Assembly: GCF_024746815.1 (NCBI RefSeq)
Contig: NZ_CP080525.1
Coordinates: 3,466,501 to 3,530,500, forward strand
Direction: 5' to 3'
Length of the DNA: 64,000 nt
Source of the DNA: Mesorhizobium sp. AR07
GTDB lineage: Bacteria; Pseudomonadota; Alphaproteobacteria; Rhizobiales; Rhizobiaceae
Of this stretch, positions 8,948 through 19,132 are shown piece by piece. Each line of letters starts with the position of its first letter. Position 1 is the stretch's first letter. Under the pieces are notes generated by a model. That model searched no databases and was not told the origin of the DNA. It saw nothing but the letters and a program-made list of their open reading frames with translations. Made by a program: the position numbers and the translations under genes.

Positions 8948-8987
8948 CTCCCGCGGGAATTCGCTTTCCGCGGGAGTGATTTGTTTT
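8948..8987 (+). terminator. Intrinsic terminator/attenuator between fbpA and fbpB
   Basis: A perfect nine-base stem, CTCCCGCGG (8948-8956) with CCGCGGGAG (8968-8976), has an 11-base loop and is followed by TGATTTGTTTTT. It lies inside the operon, so it probably acts as a partial terminator that stabilises the fbpA message and lowers permease expression. Confidence 0.8.
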
Positions 8988-9018
8988 TCGAGATGACATT
9001 CGTCGATGACGACACGCT

Positions 9019-10668
9019 GTGTTCCCGATCGCAATTGCGGTCCTTCAATTGCTGCCGCTGGACGGCAACGGCACGGCGTCTGACCTGATGCAGTCCGCGG
9101 TCGATCTCGCGCGCGCGGACCTGCCTTCGGGCAGAAGCCGGAGAACGCAGCGACGCGCAGCCCCTTGGCTGGTCATCGCCGCCATCTGCGTTTCGCTGCT
9201 GGCGCTGCTGCCGCTAGCCTTCATCATCTGGGTCGCGGTGCGGACCGGCTGGGAAACCGTCGCGGCGCTGGTCTTCCGGCCGCGTGTCGGCGAGCTTCTG
9301 GTCAACACCGGCCTGCTGGTCGTGCTGGCCGTGCCGATCACCATCGTGCTGTCGGTGACGCTGGCCTGGCTGACCGAGCGCAGCGACCTGCCCGGCGCCA
9401 GGCTCTGGGCATGGCTGTGCGTGGCGCCGCTTGCCATCCCGGCTTTCGTGCACAGCTATGCCTGGATCACCTTGGTGCCCGGACTGCACGGCCTGTGGGC
9501 CGGAGTGCTGGTGTCCGTCATCGCCTATTTTCCGTTCCTCTATCTGCCCGTATCGGCGGCGCTCCGCCGCCTCGATCCCGCCCTGGAGGACGCAGCAGCC
9601 GCACTCGGCCTCGGGCCATGGCGCGTGTTCTGGCGCGTCGTGCTGCCACAGCTCAGGCTCGCCATCTGCGGCGGTTCGCTGCTGGTCGGCCTGCATCTGC
9701 TGGCCGAGTACGGCCTCTATGTCTTTATCCGCTTCGACACCTTCACCACGGCGATCGTCGACCAGTTCCAGTCGACCTTCAACGGACCGGCCGCCAACAT
9801 GCTGGCCGGCGTGCTGGTCAGCTGCTGTTTCGTGCTGCTCGGCCTCGAAGTGCTGGTGCGCGGCGAGGAACGCTATGCCCGTGTCGGCTCCGGCGCCGCA
9901 CGGTACCAGCAGCGCACGAGCCTTGGACGCGCCACCATCCCGAGCCTGGCCTTGCTTGCCGTCACCACTCTGCTGGCGCTTGGCGTGCCGTTCGTCACCA
10001 TCGGCGGCTGGCTGGTCGCCGGCGGCGCCGATGTCTGGCGCTTCGACGAGATTGGCCTGGCGCTCGGCCAGACGCTGTTCCTGGCGCTCGCCGGTGCGCT
10101 GCTGGCCACTGTCGCCGCCATGCCGATGGCCTGGATCTCGATCCGCGCACCGGGGCCGCTGCAGCGCCTGCTGGAGGGTTGCAACTACATCGTCGGCTCA
10201 CTGCCCGGGGTCGTGATTGCGCTGGCGCTGGTCACCATCACCGTGCGCATCGCGCTGCCGCTCTACCAGACCCTGTTCACCATCCTGGTGGCCTATGCGC
10301 TGATGTTCCTGCCGCGCGCGCTGGTCAGTCTGCGCGCATCGATCGCCCAGGCGCCGGTCGAACTCGAACGCGCCGCCGCCAGTCTCGGCCGGCCGCCGTT
10401 GCGGGCGCTGTGGTCCACGACGATCCGTCTGTCGGCGCCCGGCGCCGCAGCCGGCATGGCGCTGGTGGCGCTCGGCATCATGAACGAACTGACCGCCACC
10501 CAGATGCTGGCGCCCAACGGCACCCGCACGCTGGCGATGGCGTTCTGGTCCTACAGCGGCGAGATCGACTATGCCTCGGCGGCGCCTTACGCCTTCATCA
10601 TGGTGGCGATGTCGCTGCCCCTGACGTGGCTGCTCTACGTCCAGTCGAAACGGATGGCCGGACGATGA
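9019..10668 (+). CDS. fbpB: Fe(3+) ABC transporter, permease (fused two-domain)
   Basis: The 549-residue inner-membrane permease has about 12 transmembrane helices arranged as two homologous halves, as in FbpB/AfuB/SfuB. Each half has the EAA cytoplasmic loop that docks the ATPase: LEDAAAALGLGPWRVF at about residue 190 and LERAAASLGRPPLRAL at about 455. The reading frame starts at a GTG (9019) without a clear ribosome-binding site. The ATG at 9088 (MQSAVDLARADL), just before the basic stretch and first helix, is an equally good start. The stop overlaps the ATPase start in an ATGA, showing translational coupling. The gene works with the binding protein upstream to bring ferric iron across the inner membrane. 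Confidence 0.92.
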   Translation: MFPIAIAVLQLLPLDGNGTASDLMQSAVDLARADLPSGRSRRTQRRAAPWLVIAAICVSLLALLPLAFIIWVAVRTGWETVAALVFRPRVGELLVNTGLLVVLAVPITIVLSVTLAWLTERSDLPGARLWAWLCVAPLAIPAFVHSYAWITLVPGLHGLWAGVLVSVIAYFPFLYLPVSAALRRLDPALEDAAAALGLGPWRVFWRVVLPQLRLAICGGSLLVGLHLLAEYGLYVFIRFDTFTTAIVDQFQSTFNGPAANMLAGVLVSCCFVLLGLEVLVRGEERYARVGSGAARYQQRTSLGRATIPSLALLAVTTLLALGVPFVTIGGWLVAGGADVWRFDEIGLALGQTLFLALAGALLATVAAMPMAWISIRAPGPLQRLLEGCNYIVGSLPGVVIALALVTITVRIALPLYQTLFTILVAYALMFLPRALVSLRASIAQAPVELERAAASLGRPPLRALWSTTIRLSAPGAAAGMALVALGIMNELTATQMLAPNGTRTLAMAFWSYSGEIDYASAAPYAFIMVAMSLPLTWLLYVQSKRMAGR

Positions 10669-11747
10669 GCTTTCTCGAACTGAACGGAGTGCACAAGCGT
10701 TACGGCCCGGTCGCGGCCGTTGCCGGCGTCGATCTGAACGTCGTCAGCGGCAGCCGCACGGCGATCGTCGGTCCGTCCGGCTGCGGCAAGACGACCTTGC
10801 TGCGCCTGATCGCCGGCTTCGAAGCGCCGGACCAGGGCCGCATCGCGCTCGACGGCGAGGTGCTCGCCAAGGACGGCAGCGCCGTGCCGGCGCACCGCCG
10901 CGGCATCGGCGTGGTGGCGCAGGACGGCGCGCTGTTCCCGCACCTGACCATTGGCGACAACATCGGTTTCGGCATGGGTCGCGGCGAAGACAAGCGCGCC
11001 GAGCGTATCGTCGAACTCGCCTATATCGTCGGGCTGGACAAGGCGATCCTCAAGCGCCGCCCGCACGAGCTCTCCGGCGGCCAGCAGCAGCGTGTCGCGC
11101 TCGCCCGCGCCATGGCGATGAAGCCGCGGCTGATGCTTCTCGACGAGCCGTTCTCGGCCCTGGACACAGGCCTGCGCGCCTCGATGCGCAAGGCCGTGGC
11201 CGAGCTTCTGGAGGCGGCCGGCATCACCACCATCCTGGTGACGCACGACCAGGCCGAGGCGCTGTCCTTCGCCAGCCAGGTGGCGGTGATGCGCGATGGC
11301 AGGTTCTCGCAGGTCGGCACGCCGCGCGACCTCTATCTCAAGCCGAAGGACAGGATGATCGCCGAGTTCCTTGGCGACGCCATCATCCTGCCGGCAAAGG
11401 TCGCCGACGGCTTCGCCAGTTCACCGCTCGGCCGCATCGCCGTCGACACGAATGAGCGGCGCGATGTTGCCCGCATCATGCTGCGGCCGGAGCAGATCGC
11501 CTTGAAGAGAACGTCGCGCGAAGGCATGTCGGGCACCCCGGACATGCTTTTCGGCGAGGTGACCGAATCCGAATTCGCCGGCTCGATGTGCACGATCGCG
11601 GTGCGGCTTTTGAACAGCGCCGATCCGCCCGACGCCGCCGCGATCGGCAACACGCCGCTGGTCCTGCGCAAATCCGGCATGGACGCGCCGGCGGTCGGCG
11701 AGATCGTCCGGCTGACCGTATCGGGGAAAGCGCACGTGTTCGCCTGA
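10665..11747 (+). CDS. fbpC: Fe(3+) ABC transporter, ATP-binding protein
   Basis: The 360-residue ATPase belongs to the FbpC/PotA-like group. Walker A is GPSGCGKTTLL (about residues 37-47), the Q-loop lies in VVAQDGALFPHLT, the signature is LSGGQQQRVALARA, Walker B is LMLLDEPFSALD, and the H-loop is ILVTHDQAEA. The last 120 residues form the TOBE-like regulatory domain (ILRPEQ-type MLRPEQIALKR). The ATG overlaps the permease stop by four bases. The open frame extends much further upstream in this high-GC DNA, but only the part from 10665 is protein-like. It energises the iron permease. Confidence 0.93.
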   Translation: MSFLELNGVHKRYGPVAAVAGVDLNVVSGSRTAIVGPSGCGKTTLLRLIAGFEAPDQGRIALDGEVLAKDGSAVPAHRRGIGVVAQDGALFPHLTIGDNIGFGMGRGEDKRAERIVELAYIVGLDKAILKRRPHELSGGQQQRVALARAMAMKPRLMLLDEPFSALDTGLRASMRKAVAELLEAAGITTILVTHDQAEALSFASQVAVMRDGRFSQVGTPRDLYLKPKDRMIAEFLGDAIILPAKVADGFASSPLGRIAVDTNERRDVARIMLRPEQIALKRTSREGMSGTPDMLFGEVTESEFAGSMCTIAVRLLNSADPPDAAAIGNTPLVLRKSGMDAPAVGEIVRLTVSGKAHVFA

Positions 11748-11762
11748 GGCTTGCGATGAGCC

Positions 11763-12572
11763 TCAGGCAGTGATGCGTTCGCCGGTTTTGGCGGAATAGA
11801 TCGGCCATTGTTCGAGAAAATCGCAGCCATGCACGACCACGCGCCCGGCCGCGCTGTCGGCGAGGATGACCGCGTAGGAAGGCGGCGCCTGCTCGACGAT
11901 CTCGCTTGATCTGTCGAGCGCCAGCTCGAACCGGCAGTGCAGGCCGCGCTGCGCCGAGAACGGGATGCCGGCGACCGTGCCGGCGATGTCGCGATGAACA
12001 TGGCCAAAGAAGATGTGGCGGACGTTGCCATGGCGCCGCAGCAGGCCAAGGAATTGTTCGGGCTGCGCAAGCGCCAGCGGGTCGAGTTGCGGCAGGCCGA
12101 GCGCGACCGGCGGATGGTGCATGAAGACATAGGCGGGCCTGCCGGCTGCTTCTTCGAGCCGGGCGTCGAGCCAGGCAAACCGCCTCTCGCACAATTCGCC
12201 TTCGATGCGCCCTTCCGCCAGGCTGTCGAGGAACAACAACACCTCGTCGGCCGTCTGATGGGTCGACTGCGCGAAGCCGTTCTCGTCGACAGCGCATTCG
12301 GGAAACGCCCCGGCAAGATTGGCCCGCCGGTCGTGATTCCCCGGCAGCAGCCGCCAGGGCACCGACAGTGCGCTCAACGCCGCCCTGAGGTCGGCATAGC
12401 TTTCGGACGCGCCGGTCTCGGTCAGGTCGCCGGTGAAGACGCAAAGAGCGGCATCACCGTGATGCGCGTTGATGTGCGCGATGCATGAGGCCAGTCGCTG
12501 ATGCAGGTCGACGCCATAGCGGCGCTCGCCTTGCCGGCCGAGATGGACATCGGTGACCTGGATAATCTTCAT
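11763..12572 (-). CDS. Calcineurin-like phosphodiesterase (CpdA/GpdQ type)
   Basis: The 269-residue class III metallophosphoesterase has all five metal-site motifs: DVHLG (D8, H10), GDLTE (about 48), GNHD (about 78), MHHPP (about 150) and GHVH (about 190). Relatives include cAMP phosphodiesterase CpdA and the glycerophosphodiesterase GpdQ. It is the last gene of the ugp-type transporter run, 67 bases after the ATPase gene. In E. coli the ugp operon ends with ugpQ, a glycerophosphodiester phosphodiesterase of another fold. By position I infer that this enzyme may release sn-glycerol-3-phosphate or alcohols from imported glycerophosphodiesters. A cAMP role remains possible. Confidence 0.85.
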   Translation of the reverse strand: MKIIQVTDVHLGRQGERRYGVDLHQRLASCIAHINAHHGDAALCVFTGDLTETGASESYADLRAALSALSVPWRLLPGNHDRRANLAGAFPECAVDENGFAQSTHQTADEVLLFLDSLAEGRIEGELCERRFAWLDARLEEAAGRPAYVFMHHPPVALGLPQLDPLALAQPEQFLGLLRRHGNVRHIFFGHVHRDIAGTVAGIPFSAQRGLHCRFELALDRSSEIVEQAPPSYAVILADSAAGRVVVHGCDFLEQWPIYSAKTGERITA

Positions 12573-12639
12573 CGCGTTTTTTCAACCTGCCGAGCACTCA
12601 CCGCGCCAGCCATCATCCTGACGGTCGATTTCCGGGAGA

Positions 12640-13740
<1,101 letters not shown>

Positions 13741-13759
13741 CGGCTCTCTCCTTCTGAAG

Positions 13760-14674
13760 TCACTTCTCGGTGGCGATCAGGCCGCGCACGATCCAGCGCT
13801 GCATGGCGACGACGACGATCAGCGGCGGCAGCATGACGATGAGTGTGCCGGCCATGGCGATGTTCCATTCGGGAATGCCGCCGACGTTGGGGATGAGTTG
13901 CTTGAGTTCGGTGACCGCCATCGCATGGGATTGATCGGTAGTGATGAGCAACGGCCACAGATACTGGTTCCATGCATACAGAAACATGATGGTTCCAAGC
14001 GCCGCCATGTTGGTGCGCGACAGCGGCAGCAGAACATCGATGAAGAAGCGCAGTGCGCCGGCGCCGTCCATGCGCGCCGCCTCGGTCAATTCGTCCGGTA
14101 TCGTCAGGAAGAACTGCCGATAAAGGAAGGTGCCGGTGGCCGTCGCGACCAGCGGCAGGATAAGCCCGGGATAAGAATTGAGCAGCCCTAGGTTCAGCGA
14201 GACCTGAACGCCCGAAACCTTTTCGATGAGCCAGCTTATGCCGGTCACGTCGAGGATCGCCTGGTAGGGCGTAAGCACATTGGCAACGACCGCGTAGGTC
14301 GGGACAATGCGCACTTCCAGCGGCAGCATCAGGGTGACGAAGATCAGCCAGAAGATGAAGGTGCGGCCGGGATAGCGGAAATAGACGATCGAAAAGGCGG
14401 TAAGCGCCGAAATGATCACCTTGCCCGCCGCGACCCCCGTGGCAACGATGAAACTGTTGAGCAGCTTGGGGCCGAGATCGGCCGTCGTCCACGCCGTCTT
14501 GATGTTGAGCCAGAAATCGCTGCCCGGCAGCAGGGACATCGGCACGTCGTTGACATCCTTCAGATTGTGCGACGAGGCAATCACCACGATCACGAAAGGC
14601 GCGATCGCCAGCAAAAACCCGATGAACAGCACGAGGTGCGTGACGAAGTTCAGGATGGGGTTGCGCTCTACCAT
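13760..14674 (-). CDS. ugpE: Glycerol-3-phosphate-type ABC transporter, permease (MalG-like)
   Basis: The 304-residue inner-membrane permease has six predicted helices. The MalG-type EAA motif is ELTEAARMDGAGALRFFIDVLLP at about residues 195-217 (EAARMDGAG core). Helix 1 is near residues 11-33. It pairs with the upstream UgpA-like permease (seven-base gap) to form the channel. The product is longer than E. coli UgpE (281) because of a longer first periplasmic loop. The gene is part of the minus-strand operon ugpB-ugpA-ugpE-ugpC-phosphodiesterase. Confidence 0.87.
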   Translation of the reverse strand: MVERNPILNFVTHLVLFIGFLLAIAPFVIVVIASSHNLKDVNDVPMSLLPGSDFWLNIKTAWTTADLGPKLLNSFIVATGVAAGKVIISALTAFSIVYFRYPGRTFIFWLIFVTLMLPLEVRIVPTYAVVANVLTPYQAILDVTGISWLIEKVSGVQVSLNLGLLNSYPGLILPLVATATGTFLYRQFFLTIPDELTEAARMDGAGALRFFIDVLLPLSRTNMAALGTIMFLYAWNQYLWPLLITTDQSHAMAVTELKQLIPNVGGIPEWNIAMAGTLIVMLPPLIVVVAMQRWIVRGLIATEK

Positions 14675-14681
14675 GACCGTC

Positions 14682-15566
14682 TCACTGATAGTGCACGCGC
14701 CGCTCGATAAAGCGGAACTGGAAGATGGTAAGCACGATGATGAGCACCATCAGGATGATGCTCTGCGCGGCGGCGCCCGAAAAATCGAGGCCTTTGAAGC
14801 CGTCGGAATAGATCTTGTAGACCATCAGATTGGTCGCGTTGGCCGGCCCGCCCGAGGTCATGATGTCGACGATGCCGAAGGAATCCTGGAAGCTCTCGGT
14901 GATGTTGATGACCAGCAGGAAGAAGATCGTCGGCGTGATCAACGGAAACTGGATATCCCAGAAGCGTCTGACGACGCCGGAGCCGTCCATGGCCGCCGCC
15001 TCGATCAGCGAACGCGGGATGGCCTGGAACGCGGCGAGGAAGAAGATGAAGTTATAGCCGACATATTTCCAGGAAAAGGCGATGATGATCGAGGCCATGG
15101 CATTGGCGCCGTTAAGGCCGGGGTCCCAGAAGCCGGGCCAGGCCTGATTGACGACCGCCATGAAGCCGGCTTCCGGCGCCAGAATGAAGCGGAACGCCAT
15201 TGCCAGCGCAGGCGCCGCGATGCCGTAAGGCCAGATCAGCACCACGCGATAGAAGCGCGAGCCGGCAAGCTGGCGGTCGGTCAGCGCCGCGAGTACGAGC
15301 GCGATGAACATCGCAAGCCCGGTGCTGATGGCGGCAAAGACCAGGCTGGCGGTGACCGAATTCCAGTAGTCGGCGTTGGACAGGATCGAGCGGAAATTGT
15401 CGAGCCCGACCCAGACATTGCCGCCACCCCAGGGCTGCTGCAGTGTCAGCGACCAGTACACGGCCTGACCGGCCGGCCAGTAGAAGAACGTGAAGATCAG
15501 GAGGAGCTGCGGCACCGCGAAAAGGATGCCGATCGTCCAACTGCTGAAGGTAATGCGTTTTTCCAT
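14682..15566 (-). CDS. ugpA: Glycerol-3-phosphate-type ABC transporter, permease (MalF-like)
   Basis: The 294-residue permease has six predicted helices (first at about residues 12-33). The EAA loop is SLIEAAAMDGSGVVRRFWD-like, near residue 200. Length fits UgpA (295 in E. coli). I chose the ATG at 15566 (MEKRITF), which has a GGCGGA ribosome-binding stretch, rather than the TTG at 15587. A palindromic repeat (family C) lies between this gene and ugpB. It probably protects the ugpB message and lowers expression of the membrane components. Confidence 0.88.
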   Translation of the reverse strand: MEKRITFSSWTIGILFAVPQLLLIFTFFYWPAGQAVYWSLTLQQPWGGGNVWVGLDNFRSILSNADYWNSVTASLVFAAISTGLAMFIALVLAALTDRQLAGSRFYRVVLIWPYGIAAPALAMAFRFILAPEAGFMAVVNQAWPGFWDPGLNGANAMASIIIAFSWKYVGYNFIFFLAAFQAIPRSLIEAAAMDGSGVVRRFWDIQFPLITPTIFFLLVINITESFQDSFGIVDIMTSGGPANATNLMVYKIYSDGFKGLDFSGAAAQSIILMVLIIVLTIFQFRFIERRVHYQ

Positions 15567-15642
15567 CGGTCCGCCGCCGCTGATCAACAGCCAGTCTGGA
15601 GCAAAGGGAGATTAATATACGAAGCGGCCGCCCGTCGACCCA

Positions 15643-15689
15643 AGCATGATCCCGAAAAGTGGAAACCGGTTTTCGGAAAAGATCATGCT
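15643..15689. repeat. Palindromic repeat, family C, between ugpB and ugpA
   Basis: AGCATGATC (15643-15651) at one end and GATCATGCT (15681-15689) at the other form perfect inverted ends. Between them CCGAAAAGTGG and CCGGTTTTCGG form further arms. Related but rearranged copies lie at 52811-52919. The last bases of the window (ATGATCC) may begin another. It looks like the REP-type palindromes common in Mesorhizobium intergenic spaces. Confidence 0.85.
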
Positions 15690-15725
15690 CGGACAAGACC
15701 GGCGGGCGGCCATGGATTTCGGCTA

Positions 15726-17078
15726 TCAGGGCAGGGTCTTGCCCGGATAGGTCTGCTGGAAGCGGTCGAGAATGGCATTGCCATTCTTGACCAGCGTATC
15801 GAGGCCTTCCTGGACGCTGACCTTGTTGGCGAAGATCGCCTGCATCTGCGTGCCGAACTCGGCGCGGATCTGGGTGAAGTTGCCCAGCCGGACACCGCGG
15901 GTGATTTCGGTCGGCTCGGACGCGGTCAGGCTGGCGATCGCCACTTCACGGCCCTTGTAGGGCGCCTTGTCGTAGAAGCCGGTGGACTTCATGTAGTCGA
16001 AGCCCGACTTGGTCACCGGGATGTAGCCGGTGTTCGTCGACCAGAACAACGCGGTCTTGGGGTCGTGGATGAAGTTGAGGAACGCGGCCGCGCCCTTGTA
16101 TTCCGCATCCGACTTGCCGGAGAGAACCCACAGCGAGGCACCGCCGACGAGCGAATTCTTGCGCTCGGTGCCGGCATAGGCCGGCAGTTCGGCGACATCC
16201 CAGCGCATGCCTTCCTTCTGGGTCTTGCCGACGGTGCCATGGTCGCCGACCGAGGTCAGGATGACCTGGCAGGTGCCCGAGGCGAAGGCCTGGACCATGT
16301 CCTGGCCGAGATCCTTGGACTTGATCTTGATCAGGCCGGCATCATACCACTTCTTGAGGTCGGTGACGTACTGGACGAACTTGGTCTTGTTGACTTCCAG
16401 ACGCGCGTCGAGGCCGTCATAGCCATTGTTCTTAGTCGCCACCGGCTGGTTGTGGATGGCGGAGAACTGTTCCATCAGCTGCCAGCTTTCGTTGGCGGAG
16501 ATGTTGATCGCCATCGGGCACTCGTAGCCGGCGCTCTTCATCGCCTGAAGGTCGGCGCCGACATCTTCCCAGGTCTTGGGCGCTTCGGTCTTGCCGATCT
16601 TGGCGAAGGCGTCCTTGTTCCAGTACATCAGCGCCGTCGAGGAATTGAACGGGAACGACAGCATCTCGCCCTTCGACGTCGCGTAGTAGCGCGCGATGCC
16701 GGGGAAATAATCGGCGTAGTCGATCTTGTAGCCGTTTTCTTCCATCAGCTTGTCGGCCGGCTTGTAGGCGCCGGAAAGCATCATGGTGGCGGTGCCGACA
16801 TCATAGACCTGGACGACGGCGGGCTGCTTGCCGGCGCGGAAGGCAGCGATCGTGTTCTGCAGCGTGGCGTCGTAGTTGCCCTGGCTGGTGCAGACGACTT
16901 CATAGTCGGACTGCGAGGCGTTGAAGTTCTTGCACATCGTGTCGACCACGCGGGCGAGGTCGCCCGAAAGGCCGAACCAGAAATCGAATTTTACCGGCTC
17001 TGCGACGGCAGGCATCGCCAGCACCGTGCTGAGCGCGCCAACGGCAAGGGCAGCGAAGCCCCGCTTGATGATGGTCAT
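15726..17078 (-). CDS. ugpB: Glycerol-3-phosphate-type ABC transporter, periplasmic binding protein
   Basis: The 450-residue precursor has a signal peptide (residues 1-26, ending MPAVAEP). It resembles UgpB: FDFWFGLSGDLARVVDTMC near the N-terminus, FNASQSDYEVVCTSQGNYD, a VQVYDVGTATMM segment, and PFNSSTALMYWNKDAF, the ligand-cleft region of UgpB and related extracellular solute-binding family 1 proteins. The Ser-Ser-Thr stretch and the nearby YWNKD motif are typical. UgpB binds sn-glycerol-3-phosphate and glycerophosphocholine. It leads the operon and diverges from a phosphatase-fold gene at 17320. I looked for a Pho box upstream and found only one half-site. Confidence 0.88.
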   Translation of the reverse strand: MTIIKRGFAALAVGALSTVLAMPAVAEPVKFDFWFGLSGDLARVVDTMCKNFNASQSDYEVVCTSQGNYDATLQNTIAAFRAGKQPAVVQVYDVGTATMMLSGAYKPADKLMEENGYKIDYADYFPGIARYYATSKGEMLSFPFNSSTALMYWNKDAFAKIGKTEAPKTWEDVGADLQAMKSAGYECPMAINISANESWQLMEQFSAIHNQPVATKNNGYDGLDARLEVNKTKFVQYVTDLKKWYDAGLIKIKSKDLGQDMVQAFASGTCQVILTSVGDHGTVGKTQKEGMRWDVAELPAYAGTERKNSLVGGASLWVLSGKSDAEYKGAAAFLNFIHDPKTALFWSTNTGYIPVTKSGFDYMKSTGFYDKAPYKGREVAIASLTASEPTEITRGVRLGNFTQIRAEFGTQMQAIFANKVSVQEGLDTLVKNGNAILDRFQQTYPGKTLP

Positions 17079-17319
17079 GATTTCTTCCCTCTTGAATGGC
17101 TGTTGACAAGGGTCTTGCGCAAGTCCTTGCCCGCTCTCTTAGAGAAGGTATGTGACAGTTCTGCTGTGGCCTTCGGGCCAGTGGACAGCCCGTCTCTTCT
17201 CCCCTCGGCGTGTACCGGCACGAAAACGTCATGCCGGTGCTTTAGGTAGCTAGGGCAGCTGTCGATGACGTAAAGACTGAAGAGCGCCAATGATTATGCG
17301 GCTAAAGGGATGAGTGAAG

Positions 17320-18354
17320 ATGCTTGTTCGGCAGCTGACACATGTACCCATCGCCGACCGCCACGCGATGCGCCAGGGACCGCGCGACAGCGCCACCCAT
17401 CTGCGACATGCGACCACCATTCCGGCACTTGGCCAGATCGAGATCGGCGGCAAGGCCTCGCGTGAGTATGCCGGCGAGACGCTCACCGTCGTCGCCTGGA
17501 ACGTCGAGCGGCTGCGTTACGGCGACGCCATCGCCGCGACGCTTGCCGGCCAGTCCCCGGATGTCGTGTTGCTGTCGGAGGTGGACGAAGGCATGGCGCG
17601 CTCGGGCAACGGTCATCCGCTGCGCGCGCTCGCCGACCGGCTCGGCCATGCCTTCGCCTACGGCGTCGAGTTCGTCGAGCTCGGCGGCGGCAACGAAGCG
17701 GAACGTGCGGCCACCGGCGACGCCACCAATGCCGAAGGCTTTCATGGCAACGCCGTCACCAGCGCCATCCCGCTGCTTCGGCCCTTCCTGGTGCGCCTCG
17801 ACGCGACCGGCGGCTGGTTCCGGCCGGAACACGGCCAGCCGCGCATCGGCGGGCGCATGGCCATCGGCGGCCAGGTGCGGATCGGCAACCGCAGGGTGAC
17901 GGTCGTCTCGGTGCATCTCGAAAACCGCACCGATCCCGCCGGCCGCGCCGTCCAGACACGCCACCTTCTCGATGCCATCGACAAATATGATCCGCAGGCA
18001 CCGGTGCTGCTTGGCGGCGACTTCAACACGCTGACCGCCGGCCATGAGGAACGCCATGACGATCCCCAGGCCTGGGCGGCGCGCATCGCGGCCGAGCCCG
18101 ACCGGCTGCTCAATGTCGAGCCACACGAACCGTTGTTTGCGATCCTCGCCGGGCGTGGCTACGACTGGAACGCCGCCAACACCCTCGACCTGCCCACCCA
18201 GCGACGCGAGGCCGGCACGCCGGTCGGCCGCATCGACTGGTTCTTCACCCGCGGCCTCGTTGCCAGCGATCCAGCGGTTCTTCCCGCTATGCTGCCGGAC
18301 GGCGGCCCGAGTTCCGATCACGAGGCACTCATTGTGACGGTTCGCGTGGCATGA
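17320..18354 (+). CDS. Endonuclease/exonuclease/phosphatase-fold protein
   Basis: The 344-residue protein is of the EEP (DNase I-like) superfamily. VVAWNVERLRYGDAI carries the metal-binding Asn. SPDVVLLSEVD carries the catalytic Glu, VHLENRTDPAG and LLGGDFN the Asp-Asn pair, and the C-terminal PSSDHEALIV the Asp-His pair. Substrates in this superfamily range from DNA to sphingolipid and inositol phosphates. The N-terminal 50 residues show no signal peptide. ATG 17320 is preferred (AAAGGGA nine bases upstream) over GTG 17314. It diverges from ugpB, so I infer a role in phosphate-ester breakdown, but that is only positional. Confidence 0.85.
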   Translation: MLVRQLTHVPIADRHAMRQGPRDSATHLRHATTIPALGQIEIGGKASREYAGETLTVVAWNVERLRYGDAIAATLAGQSPDVVLLSEVDEGMARSGNGHPLRALADRLGHAFAYGVEFVELGGGNEAERAATGDATNAEGFHGNAVTSAIPLLRPFLVRLDATGGWFRPEHGQPRIGGRMAIGGQVRIGNRRVTVVSVHLENRTDPAGRAVQTRHLLDAIDKYDPQAPVLLGGDFNTLTAGHEERHDDPQAWAARIAAEPDRLLNVEPHEPLFAILAGRGYDWNAANTLDLPTQRREAGTPVGRIDWFFTRGLVASDPAVLPAMLPDGGPSSDHEALIVTVRVA

Positions 18355-18475
18355 TCCGATACTGGCTTACGAAGCTCATTGACAAGAAATAGGCCTCGAC
18401 CGACGATGTCTGTCGCCGTCCCTGCCGCCGCTATTGCGCCGGCTGGCGGGCGGCAATTCGGGGCGACCACTTCGC

Positions 18476-19132
18476 ATGAGCCGGATCGAACTAGTCGGAG
18501 GCCTGGTCGGCGTTGTTGTCGCCGTTCTGGGGCTGGTCGATTCGTTTCACAGCTTTCTCGCCGCGGGACTGGCCCTGAAACTCTTCGTGCTCGGAATTGC
18601 CGGTGTCATTTCGATAGCCTTGCTGACCTCGCGGCTGATGAGTGGACCCCGACCACGGAACATTCTTTCCGGCGCCGCCAAATTGCTGCTCGTTTGCGGC
18701 GTCTTTGTTGTGGTGGCGCTGCTGCTGGCGACGAGATCGCCGATCATGCTTCGGGAGGAGACCACCAATGGCAAGTCGGTGTCTACACTTGTCGCCGCCT
18801 ATTCATCGGCCAATGCCGTCACCATCCAGCTTCCCCCACAAGTGACAGCCAATTGCATATGGTCCGATGCCGGGCCTGGAGGCTTTCCCCAGCTGGATGT
18901 CCAGATGGTCGACTGGGATTCTCCGGTTCCCAAACTCCACATCGATAACTTCGTCCATCCCCAGCGCGTGGCGGTTGAATGCAGCCCTCCGGCGCTGCTG
19001 CGCGACATCACAGTGGACCCACCGCTGACCGAAATGTTCCTGCGGCGACAAGCCGACCGCTGGTTGAATTGGATCTTGAGTTTGGGAGGATTGACATGGC
19101 TGGCCGCTTGCTGCCGTCTTTGGGTCTCGTAG
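18476..19132 (+). CDS. Unknown membrane protein, three helices plus periplasmic domain
   Basis: The 218-residue protein is not recognised. Three hydrophobic helices (about residues 5-26, 30-50 and 65-85) are followed by a soluble region (about 90-195) with few charged residues and two Cys (NCIWSDAG, VECSPPALL), then a final hydrophobic stretch (WILSLGGLTWLAACC). The ATG at 18476 (MSRIELVGG) is the first codon of protein-like sequence. The last 37 bases overlap the next gene, indicating translational coupling. Function unknown; an envelope role is inferred from topology. Confidence 0.6.
   Translation: MSRIELVGGLVGVVVAVLGLVDSFHSFLAAGLALKLFVLGIAGVISIALLTSRLMSGPRPRNILSGAAKLLLVCGVFVVVALLLATRSPIMLREETTNGKSVSTLVAAYSSANAVTIQLPPQVTANCIWSDAGPGGFPQLDVQMVDWDSPVPKLHIDNFVHPQRVAVECSPPALLRDITVDPPLTEMFLRRQADRWLNWILSLGGLTWLAACCRLWVS

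Noticed and set aside
14412..17249. Long plus-strand open frame of 945 codons over ugpE, ugpA and ugpB
   Set aside because: It is antisense to clear transporter genes, with His-, Arg- and Asp-rich composition typical of high-GC shadow frames.
17079..17319. Pho box before ugpB
   Set aside because: Only one GTGACAG-type half-site (about 17151) was found. A second half at the correct 11-base period is absent, so PhoB control is not supported by sequence.
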